Shown here in pieces: positions 39,901 to 49,400 of a stretch of DNA of 64,000 bases. A model generated the notes under the pieces. It ran no database searches. It was not told where the DNA came from and worked only from the letters and a program-made list of their open reading frames with translations. The stretch covers positions 479,063 through 543,062 of the forward strand of contig NZ_VHIQ01000003.1 of assembly GCF_006494535.1 (NCBI RefSeq), read 5' to 3'. Source of the stretch: Paucihalobacter ruber (GTDB lineage Bacteria; Bacteroidota; Bacteroidia; Flavobacteriales; Flavobacteriaceae). The translations under genes and the position numbers were made by a program. Position 1 is the stretch's first letter, and each line of letters opens with the position of its first letter.

Positions 39901-40986
39901 GCTATTGCCACCTCCAAATCCGAAGTCGGCAAAATCAAAACCATTAACCACAATTAAATCTTCATCGCCATCTAAGTCGAAATCTGAAAATCTGGTACCC
40001 CAAGACCAACCGGTTTCTCTCACCCCAAAGGCCTGAGCAACGTCGGTGAAATTGTTAGTCCCATTATTTTGAAGTAAAATATTTTCGTCTATGGCTGTGA
40101 TGTAAAAGTCAAAGTATCCATCTTTATTAAAATCACCTACTGTAAATCCCATAGCGTCTACACCTTGATTAACCCCGTAATTGGCGGCCTCTTCGGTAAA
40201 AGAATTTCCGCCTTGGTTGATAAATAACTGGTTAGGGGCACTAAAATCATTCATCACAAAAATATCCATGAATCCATCGTCATTAAAATCGAATGGAAAG
40301 GCTACGAAGCTATAGTCGTTATTAAAAGACGAAATACCCGTTTGCGCAGTAACATCTGTAAAGGTTTCATTGCCATTGTTTCTATAAAGTGTATTACGGC
40401 TGTTTGAGTTACGACGCCAATCGCTTATAAACAAGTCTAAATAACCATCGTTATTATAATCAAACCACAAAGCATTTGTATTACCAAAACCATTAAACTG
40501 GTTAATTCCGGCAGGAACTGTTACTTCAACGAAAACTCCGTTACCTTGATTTCTAAAAAGTTGAACTTTCTCTAAATGGGTGAAAAATATATCAGGATAT
40601 CCATCATTATTATAATCACCCCAAAAAGCCCCAAACTTAAAACCATCTAATCCAAAGAAAAAACCCGGATTCTCTAGTTGAGAGTACAAATCTGTTAACC
40701 CTGCAGCTTCAGTAACATCTGTGAAAGAACCATCATTATTGTTGCGATAAAGTCTACTTAAAGTTACAGGGTTGTTTTGATCGTCTTTTGCTTTGGCTAC
40801 TACAAAAATATCGAGATCGCCATCTTGGTCATAATCGGCTACGGCAACACCATTGTTTTCGCGCAAATTCCCAAGTGAACTTACATTCTCAATGCGATCA
40901 AAATTTTGTGCTTTTAATGAATTAATTGTCAGCACAAAAGATATGATAAAAATAAACGCAATATGGTTTTGTAATGTTTTTATCAT
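36931..40986 (-). CDS. Secreted FG-GAP/UnbV-vanadium haloperoxidase fusion, T9SS cargo
   Basis: This 1351-residue multidomain protein starts with a signal peptide (1-26). FG-GAP/VCBS repeats with Asp-rich calcium loops (DYDQDGDLD, DYNNDGYPD and so on) form a beta-propeller at about 40-420. An ASPIC/UnbV domain follows at about 449-517, then a CTDP-NYNPxATxDDGSC module at 537-560. A PAP2/vanadium haloperoxidase domain spans about 650-1260, with K1058-x6-R1065-P1066, SGH at 1166-1168, and R1231 with His1237. The end (1270-1351, VVIYPNPV ... GMYILRAKG) is a T9SS type A sorting domain. It probably acts outside the cell. Haloperoxidase versus acid phosphatase activity cannot be decided from the motifs. 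Confidence 0.9.
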   Translation of the reverse strand: MIKTLQNHIAFIFIISFVLTINSLKAQNFDRIENVSSLGNLRENNGVAVADYDQDGDLDIFVVAKAKDDQNNPVTLSRLYRNNNDGSFTDVTEAAGLTDLYSQLENPGFFFGLDGFKFGAFWGDYNNDGYPDIFFTHLEKVQLFRNQGNGVFVEVTVPAGINQFNGFGNTNALWFDYNNDGYLDLFISDWRRNSNSRNTLYRNNGNETFTDVTAQTGISSFNNDYSFVAFPFDFNDDGFMDIFVMNDFSAPNQLFINQGGNSFTEEAANYGVNQGVDAMGFTVGDFNKDGYFDFYITAIDENILLQNNGTNNFTDVAQAFGVRETGWSWGTRFSDFDLDGDEDLIVVNGFDFADFGFGGGNSEENNFYFENTVSQGNIGFIDQSAASGFNAETISVEVLDFDYDNDGDLDVYITNADRASYFYENKLINFDQEHSYNWFKIILQGTVSNRDAIGTKIKLTTPEGEFIRYYTGVGFLGQSLLPVHFGLAQSTQVTSIEITWPSGLVETHQDLTSNITIKATEGNGYVILDIQPSQKRYGCTDPNSCNYNPDATLDDGSCEYLPSNPIVGVSNSGFLSVNTYSYQIISGSVAQWEVTGGHILEGQGTNTITVEWDIAETGQITVTELNETCNGLPVSLEVNLSIEELPDNISIARLWNEALLGAIRRDFARPNVHARNLFHSSVAMYDIWAIYDDQAETYLLGKTVNNFSSNLQDFILIESKEESVKKAISYAMYRLLSHRFRNSPGREASQRRFDIIMDQLGYDTSFVPTNYQFGNAAALGNYVAQVIINYGNIDNSREASDYDNRFYQPINPPLILNTYELGNIVDINRWQPLTFDTFIDQSGNLIEGSTPIFMGPEWGQVHPFALNESDKATYQRDGNSYPVYLDPGTPPLLNLENSDQNSDLFKWNFSLVSVWSAHLDPADNVMIDISPRTIGNVDFNSFPTNFSGHQQFYNLFEGGDIGQGHAVNPKTNQPYQTQMVPRGDYTRVLAEFWADGPDSETPPGHWFTILNYVNDHPEFEKRFNGRGEILDDLEWDVKAYFVLGGAVHDAAVAAWGVKGWYDYVRPISAIRYMATLGQSTNASLPNYHVAGLPLIPGYIETVEVGDALAGPNNINIGKIKVKAWRGHDFVSNSETDIAGVGWILGERWWPYQRPSFVTPPFAGYVSGHSTFSRAAAEVLTLITGDEFFPGGMGQFVAKQNDFLVFEKGPSVDIVMQWATYRDASDQTSLSRIWGGIHPPADDIPGRIMGDLVGKRAYAFAVPYFNSEQEVVSTDNVVIYPNPVLDRTIFVTGTNTNDSFDLFDINGRRIKIESVFFNESSGVTQINLPSNTATGMYILRAKGVSKVLIIKN

Positions 40987-41001
40987 TTAATTCTAAAATA
41001 A

Positions 41002-41682
41002 CTATGGCGTTGAATTAGAAACCTGTAAAATTTTTCCGTTATAGAATTTATGACCGTTTAAGGCAAAATCGGCGATGTAAGTAGCCATTTCTATGGCTGT
41101 AACAGGCGCCTGATAACCCGGAAAAGCTTCTGCCAACATTTCGGTTTGAACGGCACCAAGCGCCAGCGCATTAAAACTTGGGCCATTATCTTTATATTCT
41201 TCTGCCAACAATTCGGTTAAGGTAATTACGGCGCCTTTACTTGAGCTGTAGGCCGATAAACCTGCAAATTTGGCACTGCCTTGAATACCGCCCATTGAAC
41301 TTATGGTCAACACGTGCGATGTTTTTGTGGAAAAAGGCAACATGGTTTTAATCATTTCGGCTACACCAAATAAATTGGTATCATAGACTGCTTTGAATTC
41401 ATCGTAGCTTGTTTCTTGAAACGGCTTATTGAGTAGTGCGCCGGCGTTATTGATAAGCACATCTACGGTCTTCCAATTACTTTTTAAAAATTGGGAAACT
41501 GAAAGATAATGTTCAGAATTGGATAAATCGAAATTGAAAGTTGTTACGTTGGGAAGCTTTAAATCTAAAATTGGTTTTGAATTCCTTGAAAGCGCCAACA
41601 CCCGATGCCCTTGGGCAGATAAGAGCTTAACCAGTTCAAATCCAATACCTCTGCTTGTGCCGGTGATAATTATATTTTTCAC
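41002..41682 (-). CDS. Short-chain dehydrogenase/reductase
   Basis: This 226-residue Rossmann-fold oxidoreductase has GTSRGIGFE (cofactor binding), NNAG near 78, catalytic Ser in TISSM and the YxxxK pair in SAYSSSKG. The N-terminal pattern with an Arg after the glycine loop suggests NADPH. The substrate is unknown. It heads the minus-strand group that continues with the FG-GAP/haloperoxidase gene 15 bp downstream, so they are probably co-transcribed. A strong terminator separates it from pdhC upstream. Confidence 0.9.
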   Translation of the reverse strand: MKNIIITGTSRGIGFELVKLLSAQGHRVLALSRNSKPILDLKLPNVTTFNFDLSNSEHYLSVSQFLKSNWKTVDVLINNAGALLNKPFQETSYDEFKAVYDTNLFGVAEMIKTMLPFSTKTSHVLTISSMGGIQGSAKFAGLSAYSSSKGAVITLTELLAEEYKDNGPSFNALALGAVQTEMLAEAFPGYQAPVTAIEMATYIADFALNGHKFYNGKILQVSNSTP

Positions 41683-41703
41683 ATCAATTTTTACAGTAAA
41701 AAT

Positions 41704-41738
41704 AAAAAAAATCCTGCTTCAATCTAATGAAACAGGAT
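41704..41738 (-). terminator. Terminator after pdhC
   Basis: A 10-bp stem with one G-T pair (41711-41720 with 41729-41738, 8-nt loop) is followed on the minus strand by at least seven T. It separates the pdhA-pdhC operon from the SDR gene. Confidence 0.88.
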
Positions 41739-41763
41739 ATTAGTTATTATTACAACTAGTTAT

Positions 41764-43431
41764 TTACAATAACATGGTAATTGGATTTTCAATATAGTTT
41801 TTAAGTGTTTGTAAAAACTGAGATCCCGTAGCACCGTCAACCGTTCTGTGGTCACATGCCAGCGTTAACTTCATGGTGTTTCCGGGAACAATTTGACCGT
41901 TTTTAACAACCGGTTTTTCTACGATAGCACCAACCGACAATATAGCTGAATTAGGTTGATTGATAATTGAAGTAAAACTCTCAATACCAAACATTCCTAA
42001 ATTTGAAATGGTAAAAGTGCTACCTTCCATTTCTTGTGGTGTCAACTTTTTATTTCTAGCTCTACCGGCAAAATCCTTAACCGCAGCATTGATTTGCGGT
42101 AAACTTTGCTCATTGGCAAAACGCACAACAGGCACTACCAAACCGTCTTCTACAGCTACAGCCACGCCAATATGCACATGATTGTTAAGTTTCATTTTAT
42201 CATCAAACCACTGCGAATTGACCTGTGGGTGCTTTTTCAAAGCGAGCGCACAAGCTTTCACCACCATATCGTTAAATGAAATTTTTGTGTCGGGAATACT
42301 ATTGTATTGTTCTCTAAACGCGATGGCATTATCCATGTCGAACTCAACATTAAGATAATAGTGCGGCGCTGTAAATTTAGACTCTGCCAGGCGCTTGGCA
42401 ATTACCTTGCGCATTTGAGAGTTTGGCTTTTCATCAAAACTTTCTTCTCCGGCCGGAACAAATTTAGCAGTTGAACCAACCCCCTGCAGTGCTGCAGGTG
42501 TTAAGTTCTCTATATCGCGTTTAATAATACGACCGTGTTCTCCGCTACCCTTAACTTGAGATAATTGTATCCCCTTTTCTTCGGCCATTTTTTTGGCTAA
42601 TGGCGATACAAAAATACGGCCATTACTTGATGTTGGTGCAGCTGTTGGCTGACTTACATTCTCTGACGTCGCCGGTGCTGCTTCCTTTTTAGGTTCAGAA
42701 GCAGACTCGCCTTTACTTTCTTGTTGTTTAGGTTCTTGTTTTGGCTCAGAAGTACCTGCTGCGCTAAAGTTCTTGGCAATTCCTGAAACATCGGTTCCTT
42801 TAGGCCCTAAAATGGCCAGAAGTGCATCAACTTTAGCCGATTCTCCCTCTTGTAAACCAATGTGCAATAAAGTACCTGAGTTAAAAGATTCAAACTCCAT
42901 AGTAGCTTTATCTGTTTCAATTTCGGCTAATATGTCGCCTTCGCTCACCTCGTCACCTACTTTTTTCAACCAGGTTGCTACCGTACCTTCTTCCATAGTA
43001 TCACTTAAACGCGGCATGGTTACCACGGTAACACCATCGGGTATTTCGGCAGATTCTTCCTTCGATTCTTTCTTAGGTGCTTCGTCATTTTGCTTTGATG
43101 CGGTATCACTTTCATCTTTGGAACTTGTCTTTTCCTCTTTGGAATTTGTCTTTTCCTCTTTGGAATTTGATAGCAACGCCGAAATATCTTCACCGTCCTC
43201 ACCAATTATGGCCAGTAACTCATCTACTTTGGTAGTTTCACCTTCTTTCACGCCAATATACAGTAATGTACCTTCGTGAAAAGACTCAAATTCCATAGTA
43301 GCCTTGTCGGTTTCAATTTCAGCTAAAATATCGCCTTCTTCAATTTTGTCACCAACTTTTTTTAACCAGGTGGCAACTGTTCCTTCTTCCATGGTGTCGC
43401 TTAAACGCGGCATATTTATAACTTCGGCCAT
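41764..43431 (-). CDS. pdhC: Pyruvate dehydrogenase E2 (dihydrolipoamide acetyltransferase)
   Basis: This 555-residue protein carries two nearly identical lipoyl domains, with the lipoylated Lys at 43 and 175 (ETDKATMEFES in both). They are joined by a Ser/Lys/Glu-rich linker. A peripheral subunit-binding domain lies near 276-313 (VSPLAKKMAEEKGI). The catalytic domain ends with DHRTVDGATG (His528, Asp532). It transfers acetyl groups to CoA as the core of the complex. pdhA is 3 bp upstream on the same strand. The linker contains a 21-bp tandem repeat. Confidence 0.96.
   Translation of the reverse strand: MAEVINMPRLSDTMEEGTVATWLKKVGDKIEEGDILAEIETDKATMEFESFHEGTLLYIGVKEGETTKVDELLAIIGEDGEDISALLSNSKEEKTNSKEEKTSSKDESDTASKQNDEAPKKESKEESAEIPDGVTVVTMPRLSDTMEEGTVATWLKKVGDEVSEGDILAEIETDKATMEFESFNSGTLLHIGLQEGESAKVDALLAILGPKGTDVSGIAKNFSAAGTSEPKQEPKQQESKGESASEPKKEAAPATSENVSQPTAAPTSSNGRIFVSPLAKKMAEEKGIQLSQVKGSGEHGRIIKRDIENLTPAALQGVGSTAKFVPAGEESFDEKPNSQMRKVIAKRLAESKFTAPHYYLNVEFDMDNAIAFREQYNSIPDTKISFNDMVVKACALALKKHPQVNSQWFDDKMKLNNHVHIGVAVAVEDGLVVPVVRFANEQSLPQINAAVKDFAGRARNKKLTPQEMEGSTFTISNLGMFGIESFTSIINQPNSAILSVGAIVEKPVVKNGQIVPGNTMKLTLACDHRTVDGATGSQFLQTLKNYIENPITMLL
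43117..43170. repeat. 21-bp tandem repeat in the pdhC inter-lipoyl linker
   Basis: Two full 21-bp units (43117-43137 and 43138-43158, differing at one base) and a partial third encode repeated SKEEKT-type heptapeptides in the flexible linker between the lipoyl domains. The length is a multiple of three, so changes in copy number would keep the frame. Confidence 0.8.
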
Positions 43432-43434
43432 AGA

Positions 43435-44433
43435 TTATAATTTATGTTTTAAAAACGGGTAATCTTCTTGCTCGTAAACTGCATCGTACATGACGTTGAG
43501 TTCAGGGAATGGAGATTCTTCTGCAAACTTTTCGCATTCGTCTACCAAATCTTTAACTCGCTTATCCATTTTTTTGATATCGGCTTCTGTAGCATATTTC
43601 TTTTCAAGAAGAATATCTTTTACTTGAGTAATAGGATCAATCTTCTTGTATTCTTCAACCTCATCTTTAGTACGATAATGTTGTGCATCACTCATAGAGT
43701 GACCTCTGTAACGATAGGTTTTCATTTCCAAAAATGTAGGTCCACCACCTGATCTGGCACGTTTAATGGCTTCATCGAAGGCTTCCGCGACCTTAACAGG
43801 ATTCATACCATCTACAGGACCGGAAGGCATTTCATAGCCAAGACCCAATTTCCATATTTCGGTGTGATTTGCGGTTCTTTCTACCGACGTTCCCATAGCG
43901 TAACCATTATTCTCACAAACAAACACTACAGGTAAATTCCAAAGCATGGCAAGATTAAAAGTCTCGTGAAGCGAACCTTGTCGGGCAGCACCATCTCCAA
44001 AACAGCAGAGTGTAACAGCGTCTACACCGTGATATTTATCACCAAAAGCAATACCTGCTCCCAATGGAATTTGACCACCTACAATACCATGGCCACCATA
44101 AAATCTGTGTTCTTTTGAAAAGATATGCATCGATCCTCCGAGACCTTGCGACGTTCCGGTAGCTTTGCCGTATAGCTCTGCCATAACACGTCTTGGATCA
44201 ACGCCCATGCCTATTGGTTGAACGTGGTTTCTGTAGGCCGTAATCATTTTATCTTTTGTAAGATCCATGGCATGGAGCGCTCCAGCCAATACGGCTTCTT
44301 GACCATTATATAAATGAAGAAATCCTCTAACTTTTTGCTGAATGTAAACAGCTGCCAGTTTATCTTCAAACTTTCGCCAAAACAGCATGTCTTCGTACCA
44401 CTTAAGGTATACTTCTTTTGTTACTTTTTGCAT
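43435..44433 (-). CDS. pdhA: Pyruvate dehydrogenase E1 alpha subunit
   Basis: This 332-residue thiamine-diphosphate enzyme has the cofactor motif GDGAARQGSLHETFNLAMLWNLPVVFVCENN (GDG with the downstream NN) and the phosphorylation-loop-like YRYRGHSMSD. It decarboxylates pyruvate and loads the lipoyl arm of PdhC encoded just downstream. The E1 beta gene is not adjacent, which is common in flavobacteria where it lies elsewhere. A -7-like element on the minus strand lies about 30 bp upstream. Confidence 0.95.
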   Translation of the reverse strand: MQKVTKEVYLKWYEDMLFWRKFEDKLAAVYIQQKVRGFLHLYNGQEAVLAGALHAMDLTKDKMITAYRNHVQPIGMGVDPRRVMAELYGKATGTSQGLGGSMHIFSKEHRFYGGHGIVGGQIPLGAGIAFGDKYHGVDAVTLCCFGDGAARQGSLHETFNLAMLWNLPVVFVCENNGYAMGTSVERTANHTEIWKLGLGYEMPSGPVDGMNPVKVAEAFDEAIKRARSGGGPTFLEMKTYRYRGHSMSDAQHYRTKDEVEEYKKIDPITQVKDILLEKKYATEADIKKMDKRVKDLVDECEKFAEESPFPELNVMYDAVYEQEDYPFLKHKL

Positions 44434-44463
44434 GGAAACCTATTTCTTGATTAAAAAGGATTA

Positions 44464-44471
44464 CAAAAATA
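44464..44471 (-). promoter_or_regulatory. Possible pdhA -7 promoter element
   Basis: On the minus strand the sequence reads TATTTTTG, a full match to TAnnTTTG, ending 30 nt before the pdhA ATG. No clear -33 element was found at 19-21 nt. Confidence 0.4.
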
Positions 44472-44546
44472 GTACTTTACAAATTAAAGATGAAACTCAA
44501 GGCAGCAAAAATGTAATTAATATTGCGGAAAACTTATGCTTTTGTA

Positions 44547-45029
44547 CTACAGCACATTTTTATCGAAAACAAGAGGCAATAAATTTTTAAGTGAATTTGA
44601 TTTAACGATCTCTCCTTCTTCGCCCATAAAGTAAATTTCAATTGGTTGATTTTGCTTTATTTCGTATTCTGCAATAGCTTGTCTGCAAGCGCCACAAGGC
44701 GGAATTGGTGTAGTAGTTTTGTGATTTTTTGAACCTGCAACAATTGCCATTGCCTTGATTAAATTTGATGGAAATTGCGCCCCTGCGTAATAAATTGCAG
44801 TTCTTTCGGCACAAAGTCCTGACGGAAAAGATGCATTTTCCTGATTGCTACCTGTTATTATCTCTCCGTTATCCAGCAATATGGCAGCACCTACGGTAAA
44901 ATTTGAATAAGGTGCATAGGCTTTACCACGGGCTTCTCGAGCTTTTTCAAATAATTGCGCCACTTTGTTTGGAAGTTCATCCAAGCCAGTGTAGACATGT
45001 AATACAGTATTGATTTGAATTTCCCTCAA
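44547..45029 (-). CDS. cdd: Cytidine deaminase
   Basis: This 160-residue enzyme has both zinc motifs: CAE in GLCAERTAIYYA (one Cys ligand and the catalytic Glu) and PPCGACRQ (two Cys ligands). That is the three-Cys tetrameric class. It deaminates cytidine and deoxycytidine for pyrimidine salvage in the cytoplasm. It lies between porV and pdhA on the same strand, an arrangement I recall from other Flavobacteriaceae. A terminator separates it from porV. Confidence 0.94.
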   Translation of the reverse strand: MREIQINTVLHVYTGLDELPNKVAQLFEKAREARGKAYAPYSNFTVGAAILLDNGEIITGSNQENASFPSGLCAERTAIYYAGAQFPSNLIKAMAIVAGSKNHKTTTPIPPCGACRQAIAEYEIKQNQPIEIYFMGEEGEIVKSNSLKNLLPLVFDKNVL

Positions 45030-45129
45030 TCTTCAGATTTATTAGTTTATAGCATTAAAGATAGATTAATTTTTAAAATTGAATTTAATTAATTCAGTAT
45101 TTGCTACAAGCATCAAATTACCTGAGACA

Positions 45130-45155
45130 AAAAACTGCCCCGAAAGGCAGCTTTT
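45130..45155 (-). terminator. Terminator after porV
   Basis: GCTGCC and GGCAGT (minus-strand reading) form a short GC-rich stem around TTTCGG, followed by a run of six T. It is located 20 bp past the porV stop codon. Confidence 0.7.
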
Positions 45156-45174
45156 ATAAATTATTAAAACTTAT

Positions 45175-46413
45175 CTAATATTCTGCGTAAGTTTTATCAC
45201 CAAAATTAAAAGTTAATGAAAATCTTAGCGTGTTTTCTAACGGACTTTGCACTTGAGAGGCAGAAAATAAGTAAGATAAATCAATTTGAATAGTGGTATA
45301 TTTAAATCCGGCACCCAAGGCGAAAAACTTTCTGGCACCCTTATCATCACTTTCATTAAAGTAACCTGCTCTTAAAGCAAAAGAATCCTGATAAGTATAT
45401 TCTGCACCTAAGGCCCAGGTAATTTCTCTTAATTCTTCGCTAAATCCTCCGGGCGCATCACCAAACGATTGAAATATACCTTGCATGAAGCCTACGTTAC
45501 TGTCTTGACCGGCTATGATGACATTATTTTGTCTATCAATTTCAATATCTCCTTCGTCAAAAGTGCCATTATCATTAACATCTTCATACTCTATTCTAGT
45601 GCCTAACAAAGGTGGCGTAGGTACTAATAATTTGGTAAACTCTGTTGTTAAACCAAGTTTATTATAATCGTCGAATATAAAATCAAAACCACCGCCAAGT
45701 CTAAGAGTAGTTGGTTGGAAGTTTTCTCTTCCGCCATCGTCATATCTAAACTTTGGACCTAAATTTTGGATAGCAAAACCACCACGCCATCTGCCGTAAA
45801 AATCGCTGTAAGCAAGTTCCTCACTTTGATAATATCCGGAAATATCAACACCGAAGGTGCCGGCTGGTCTGGCATTAGGGTCAATTTGATTAATTCTCAA
45901 ATCAGACCTTAGATATCTCATCGTTACGCCCATCGCAAATTGATCGGCTAAGCGTAAGGTATAGGCTATATCTGCTGTGAACTCGTTTGGTTTTACATTT
46001 AATCCGGGATCATTTGGCCCTTGTGTAAGTGTGATATCACCTAAACTAAAATATTTAAAACTGCCTGAAATAGCACTGTTTTCAGATAAACGATTAAAAT
46101 AAGTTAAGTAGCCAATTGAGATATCGTTTACCAATCTACTTAAATATGGTGTATAACTTAAACCTAAACCCGATTTTGCTTCAGAAAAAGCATATTTAGC
46201 GGCATTCCACTGCTGAGAAAACCCGTCAACTGATGTAGCTACTCCAATATCACCCATACCGGCAGCACGAGCATCTGGCGCAATTAACATAAATGGGACA
46301 CCCGTTGTAATTACTCTGGTATCATTTGTATTAGGAATTAATTCTATAGAATTTTGTGCAATTAAAGGACTTGCTATTAATAAAGCTATAAAATAAAATA
46401 TGTGTTTATTCAT
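45175..46413 (-). CDS. porV: T9SS outer-membrane shuttle protein PorV
   Basis: This 412-residue outer-membrane beta-barrel has a signal peptide (MNKHIFYFIALLIASPLIAQ). The early segment PFMLIAPDARAAGMGDIGVATSVD is the hallmark of PorV/LptO, and the rest alternates short strands up to a C-terminal aromatic-rich strand. PorV binds the C-terminal domain of T9SS cargo after it passes the outer-membrane pore and brings it to PorU for cleavage and attachment. porU lies directly upstream. A promoter match within the 3' end of porU suggests independent expression as well. Confidence 0.93.
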   Translation of the reverse strand: MNKHIFYFIALLIASPLIAQNSIELIPNTNDTRVITTGVPFMLIAPDARAAGMGDIGVATSVDGFSQQWNAAKYAFSEAKSGLGLSYTPYLSRLVNDISIGYLTYFNRLSENSAISGSFKYFSLGDITLTQGPNDPGLNVKPNEFTADIAYTLRLADQFAMGVTMRYLRSDLRINQIDPNARPAGTFGVDISGYYQSEELAYSDFYGRWRGGFAIQNLGPKFRYDDGGRENFQPTTLRLGGGFDFIFDDYNKLGLTTEFTKLLVPTPPLLGTRIEYEDVNDNGTFDEGDIEIDRQNNVIIAGQDSNVGFMQGIFQSFGDAPGGFSEELREITWALGAEYTYQDSFALRAGYFNESDDKGARKFFALGAGFKYTTIQIDLSYLFSASQVQSPLENTLRFSLTFNFGDKTYAEY

Positions 46414-46462
46414 AAGTTTAAAGTGAGTTCATTTCGGGCTACGCGCCTTTTAAAAACGTTAA

Positions 46463-46492
46463 CAAATATAAATTATTATTGTAGTATGACAA
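46463..46492 (-). promoter_or_regulatory. Probable porV promoter inside the porU 3' end
   Basis: On the minus strand, TTG (46492-46490), a 19-nt spacer and TATATTTG (46470-46463) match the Bacteroidota -33/-7 consensus with ideal spacing. The -33 element lies in the last codons of porU. Confidence 0.6.
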
Positions 46493-49400
46493 GTTTTTCA
46501 AATTTTTCAACTTCTTTGTTTAAGGTATTTGAACGCACTGTTAACTTGTAAACATATACGCCTTTACCGATCTTATCGCCAAAATCGTCTCTTCCGTCCC
46601 AAACAATATCTTTGGAAAGTGAACTGGTGGACTTGTTACCGCCAGATGTTTGACCGTTTAGTGTGCGGACTAATTTACCCGATACTGTAAAAATTTGCAC
46701 CGATACGTCTAATGGTTCTGAACTGTTGTGGTTAAACCAAAACTCTGTATAGTTAACAAATGGATTTGGGTAGTTAAGTACATTTTCAATTCTAAGTACT
46801 TCGTTTTGATCGAAGACTACAAATTCTAACTCGGCGGTTGACGAATTATTATAAACATCCCAGGCTCTAAAAGTTAAAGTATGAGGTCCGGGTTCAAGGT
46901 CTCTAAAAGGAAAACTTACGGTACCTCTTTGAAAATCGTCTACATTGGCCTGATAGTAGTTATTTAATATAAATGGATTGGCAACATCGCCATCAAGAAT
47001 AGCAATAATATCATGTCCTATACCGCTGGCCGTGTTGATACCGCTATCGTCTTGTAATTTCGCAAGCAGTGTTGGTGATTCATTAGTAATTCCACCGGTT
47101 ACAAAATTTTCATCGTTCATAAAAAGGTTGATTAATGGACCGATGTTATCTTCAGCGGCATTTTGATTTATGCCACCCACATTGATATCAAAGCTGTAAC
47201 CGGTTTTATCTAATGTAACAGCGTTATCAACAGCGTAAAAACTAACTTTTCCGGCACCAACAGGAATTTGAATATCCCGAGGTACAATAAAGTCGAAATC
47301 AAAGGTACCGTTGGTAACTGAGGCCTGACCTCTAAACAATACCTGGCCTAAAGTCTCAAAGTCAAGCTTAATTAATTCATTACCAAGTCTAACACCATCA
47401 TTAGCCAAAGTTTGACGTTGAATGGGCTTGTCGTAAACCGTTGCAGATAACGTACCGTTATAGTTTGTTAAAGGGTTACCCAATTCATCATAAACCTGCC
47501 CGGATAGTTTTGTGTAGCCAAGTGCTTGTAATACAGTGGTGTTTTCGTTCACCGGTACATCGTTTATTTGCGTTAATCTAATTTCGGGTTTGGGAATGGA
47601 AAGTTTCATGGCAGGATCTCCTATATAAAATACCAATCTTTTTTGAGAAATACCAGCCACAGCCGGATCTATTTTAGTGAGTCTTAAAGCCTCGGCTATA
47701 GAAGGATATTCGCCATCTATTTTTCTAAAAATATAATCAGAAAAAACAACATTATACGATACACCTACACTTACAAATATTTGTCTGGTAGTTGTTACCA
47801 AACTAATGGCGCCACCGGTTTTGTTCCAATAGGTGAATTCGCCGGCTGTTGGTCTACCCGGATCATCAAACTTGGTATACTCGCAAGTAATGGTTACAAA
47901 ACAATTATATTTACACTGGTTGTTAATGGATTGCGCATCATTTTTATCGAAAATACGTTCTTTAGCCAAAAAATCTTCACCGCCATGACCAAAGTAATTT
48001 ACCAATATAGCACCTACTTCAATAGCATTTTTTATGACCGTATTGACTTCTGGATATCTATCTCCTGCCGACGAGGATGCCTGTTGAAATGCATCGGCAT
48101 GTATTTTAACAACGTTAAAAAACGGGTTTTGCGCGGTGATGCTATTACCAATCTCATCGGTGGTACCTTGAAGTATTCGTTCCCAAGATTCATCTACATC
48201 ATCAGAAATCATGATGACATTATTCCGCCAACCACCAAATGAATCTCGTGAGTGATACTCGGCAATTTTATCTACCAGCTCACGTGCGCGCTGCGGAGAG
48301 TCAGCTAGAATTCTGCCAACTGCTAAATCTAATCTGTTGTTGGGAGCTAAAGTACCTTCATTTGGATCCATCATTCCATAGAAATCATCAGACACAAAAC
48401 TGCTGGTTAAACTAAAACTTTCCAAGGCATACCAGGAAGGAACAAAATTAGTGTTATTAGGTAATCTATTCTTGTAGTCATATGAACCATCTCCAAACAG
48501 ACAAACGTATTTCACCCTGTTTTCTGGAGAACTGGCGTTGTGATATACATATCGAATAAAGTTTCTAATAGCTGCAATATCTTGATTGCCTGAGCTAAAT
48601 TCAAGATAAATTTGACTTAAACGCACTACTTTGACATTTAAATTGTAAACATTCTTGTTAATATCGGCCAGTCTCTGTGCCTGCGAAGAAAATGCATCTG
48701 GTGTTATAATCAGGTAATCAACATCTTGAAATTGGCCTTGTTGATTTAGAAATATACTGCCTTTTAAATCTTGATTTGCCACCTGAGCACTATTTTCTCT
48801 AAAAGGATCTAAAAAATTATTGTTGCCAAATACCAAGTAATTTTTGGAAGTACCGGCTTGTGCCTTAAAACTGAATGAGGCACTATTATTGGTATTTTGA
48901 TAGCTGGTTACATTAAATCTATCTGTAATGTCCCAAACTTCAGAAATATTTTGGGTATTACCCAGTTGATATTCTACAATGCCACCTATATTGGCAACAA
49001 TATTTTTTGTGAAAAAGAGCTGATCACCGGTATAAGTTAAGGCCCTAGTGGCCTGAATACCGATATAATCTATATAACCTGTTGCCGTGGGAATTCCGTT
49101 GTTATTATAGGCAACATTTACAGTAATATTATCTGAACTTGGATTAATTATTCCTGTAAAAGAACTTCCACTGGCTAAAATCGAACTACCGGGAGCTATT
49201 AAAGAAAAATTTAAGTTTGCAGCAAGCTCACCGTTAACAGAAAAGGCCATACTTGATGTTTGAACCGAAACTGCCGCTGCTTTTATTGAAAAATTTACAG
49301 GCTCTGAGCTGACTAAATTAGAAAAATTAAATTCAAAATTTCTTTCTGTTTCAATATCAAATCTATCGCCATACCATCTTCGGCCTAACTTTACAAGGTT

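Noticed and set aside
42773..43279. Antisense Ser-rich frame opposite pdhC
   Set aside because: Produced by the duplicated lipoyl domains and Lys/Glu-rich linker read backwards; pdhC is certain.
43435..44433. Missing E1 beta subunit as a sign of a degraded complex
   Set aside because: In Flavobacteriaceae the E1 beta gene is commonly elsewhere; pdhA and pdhC are intact.
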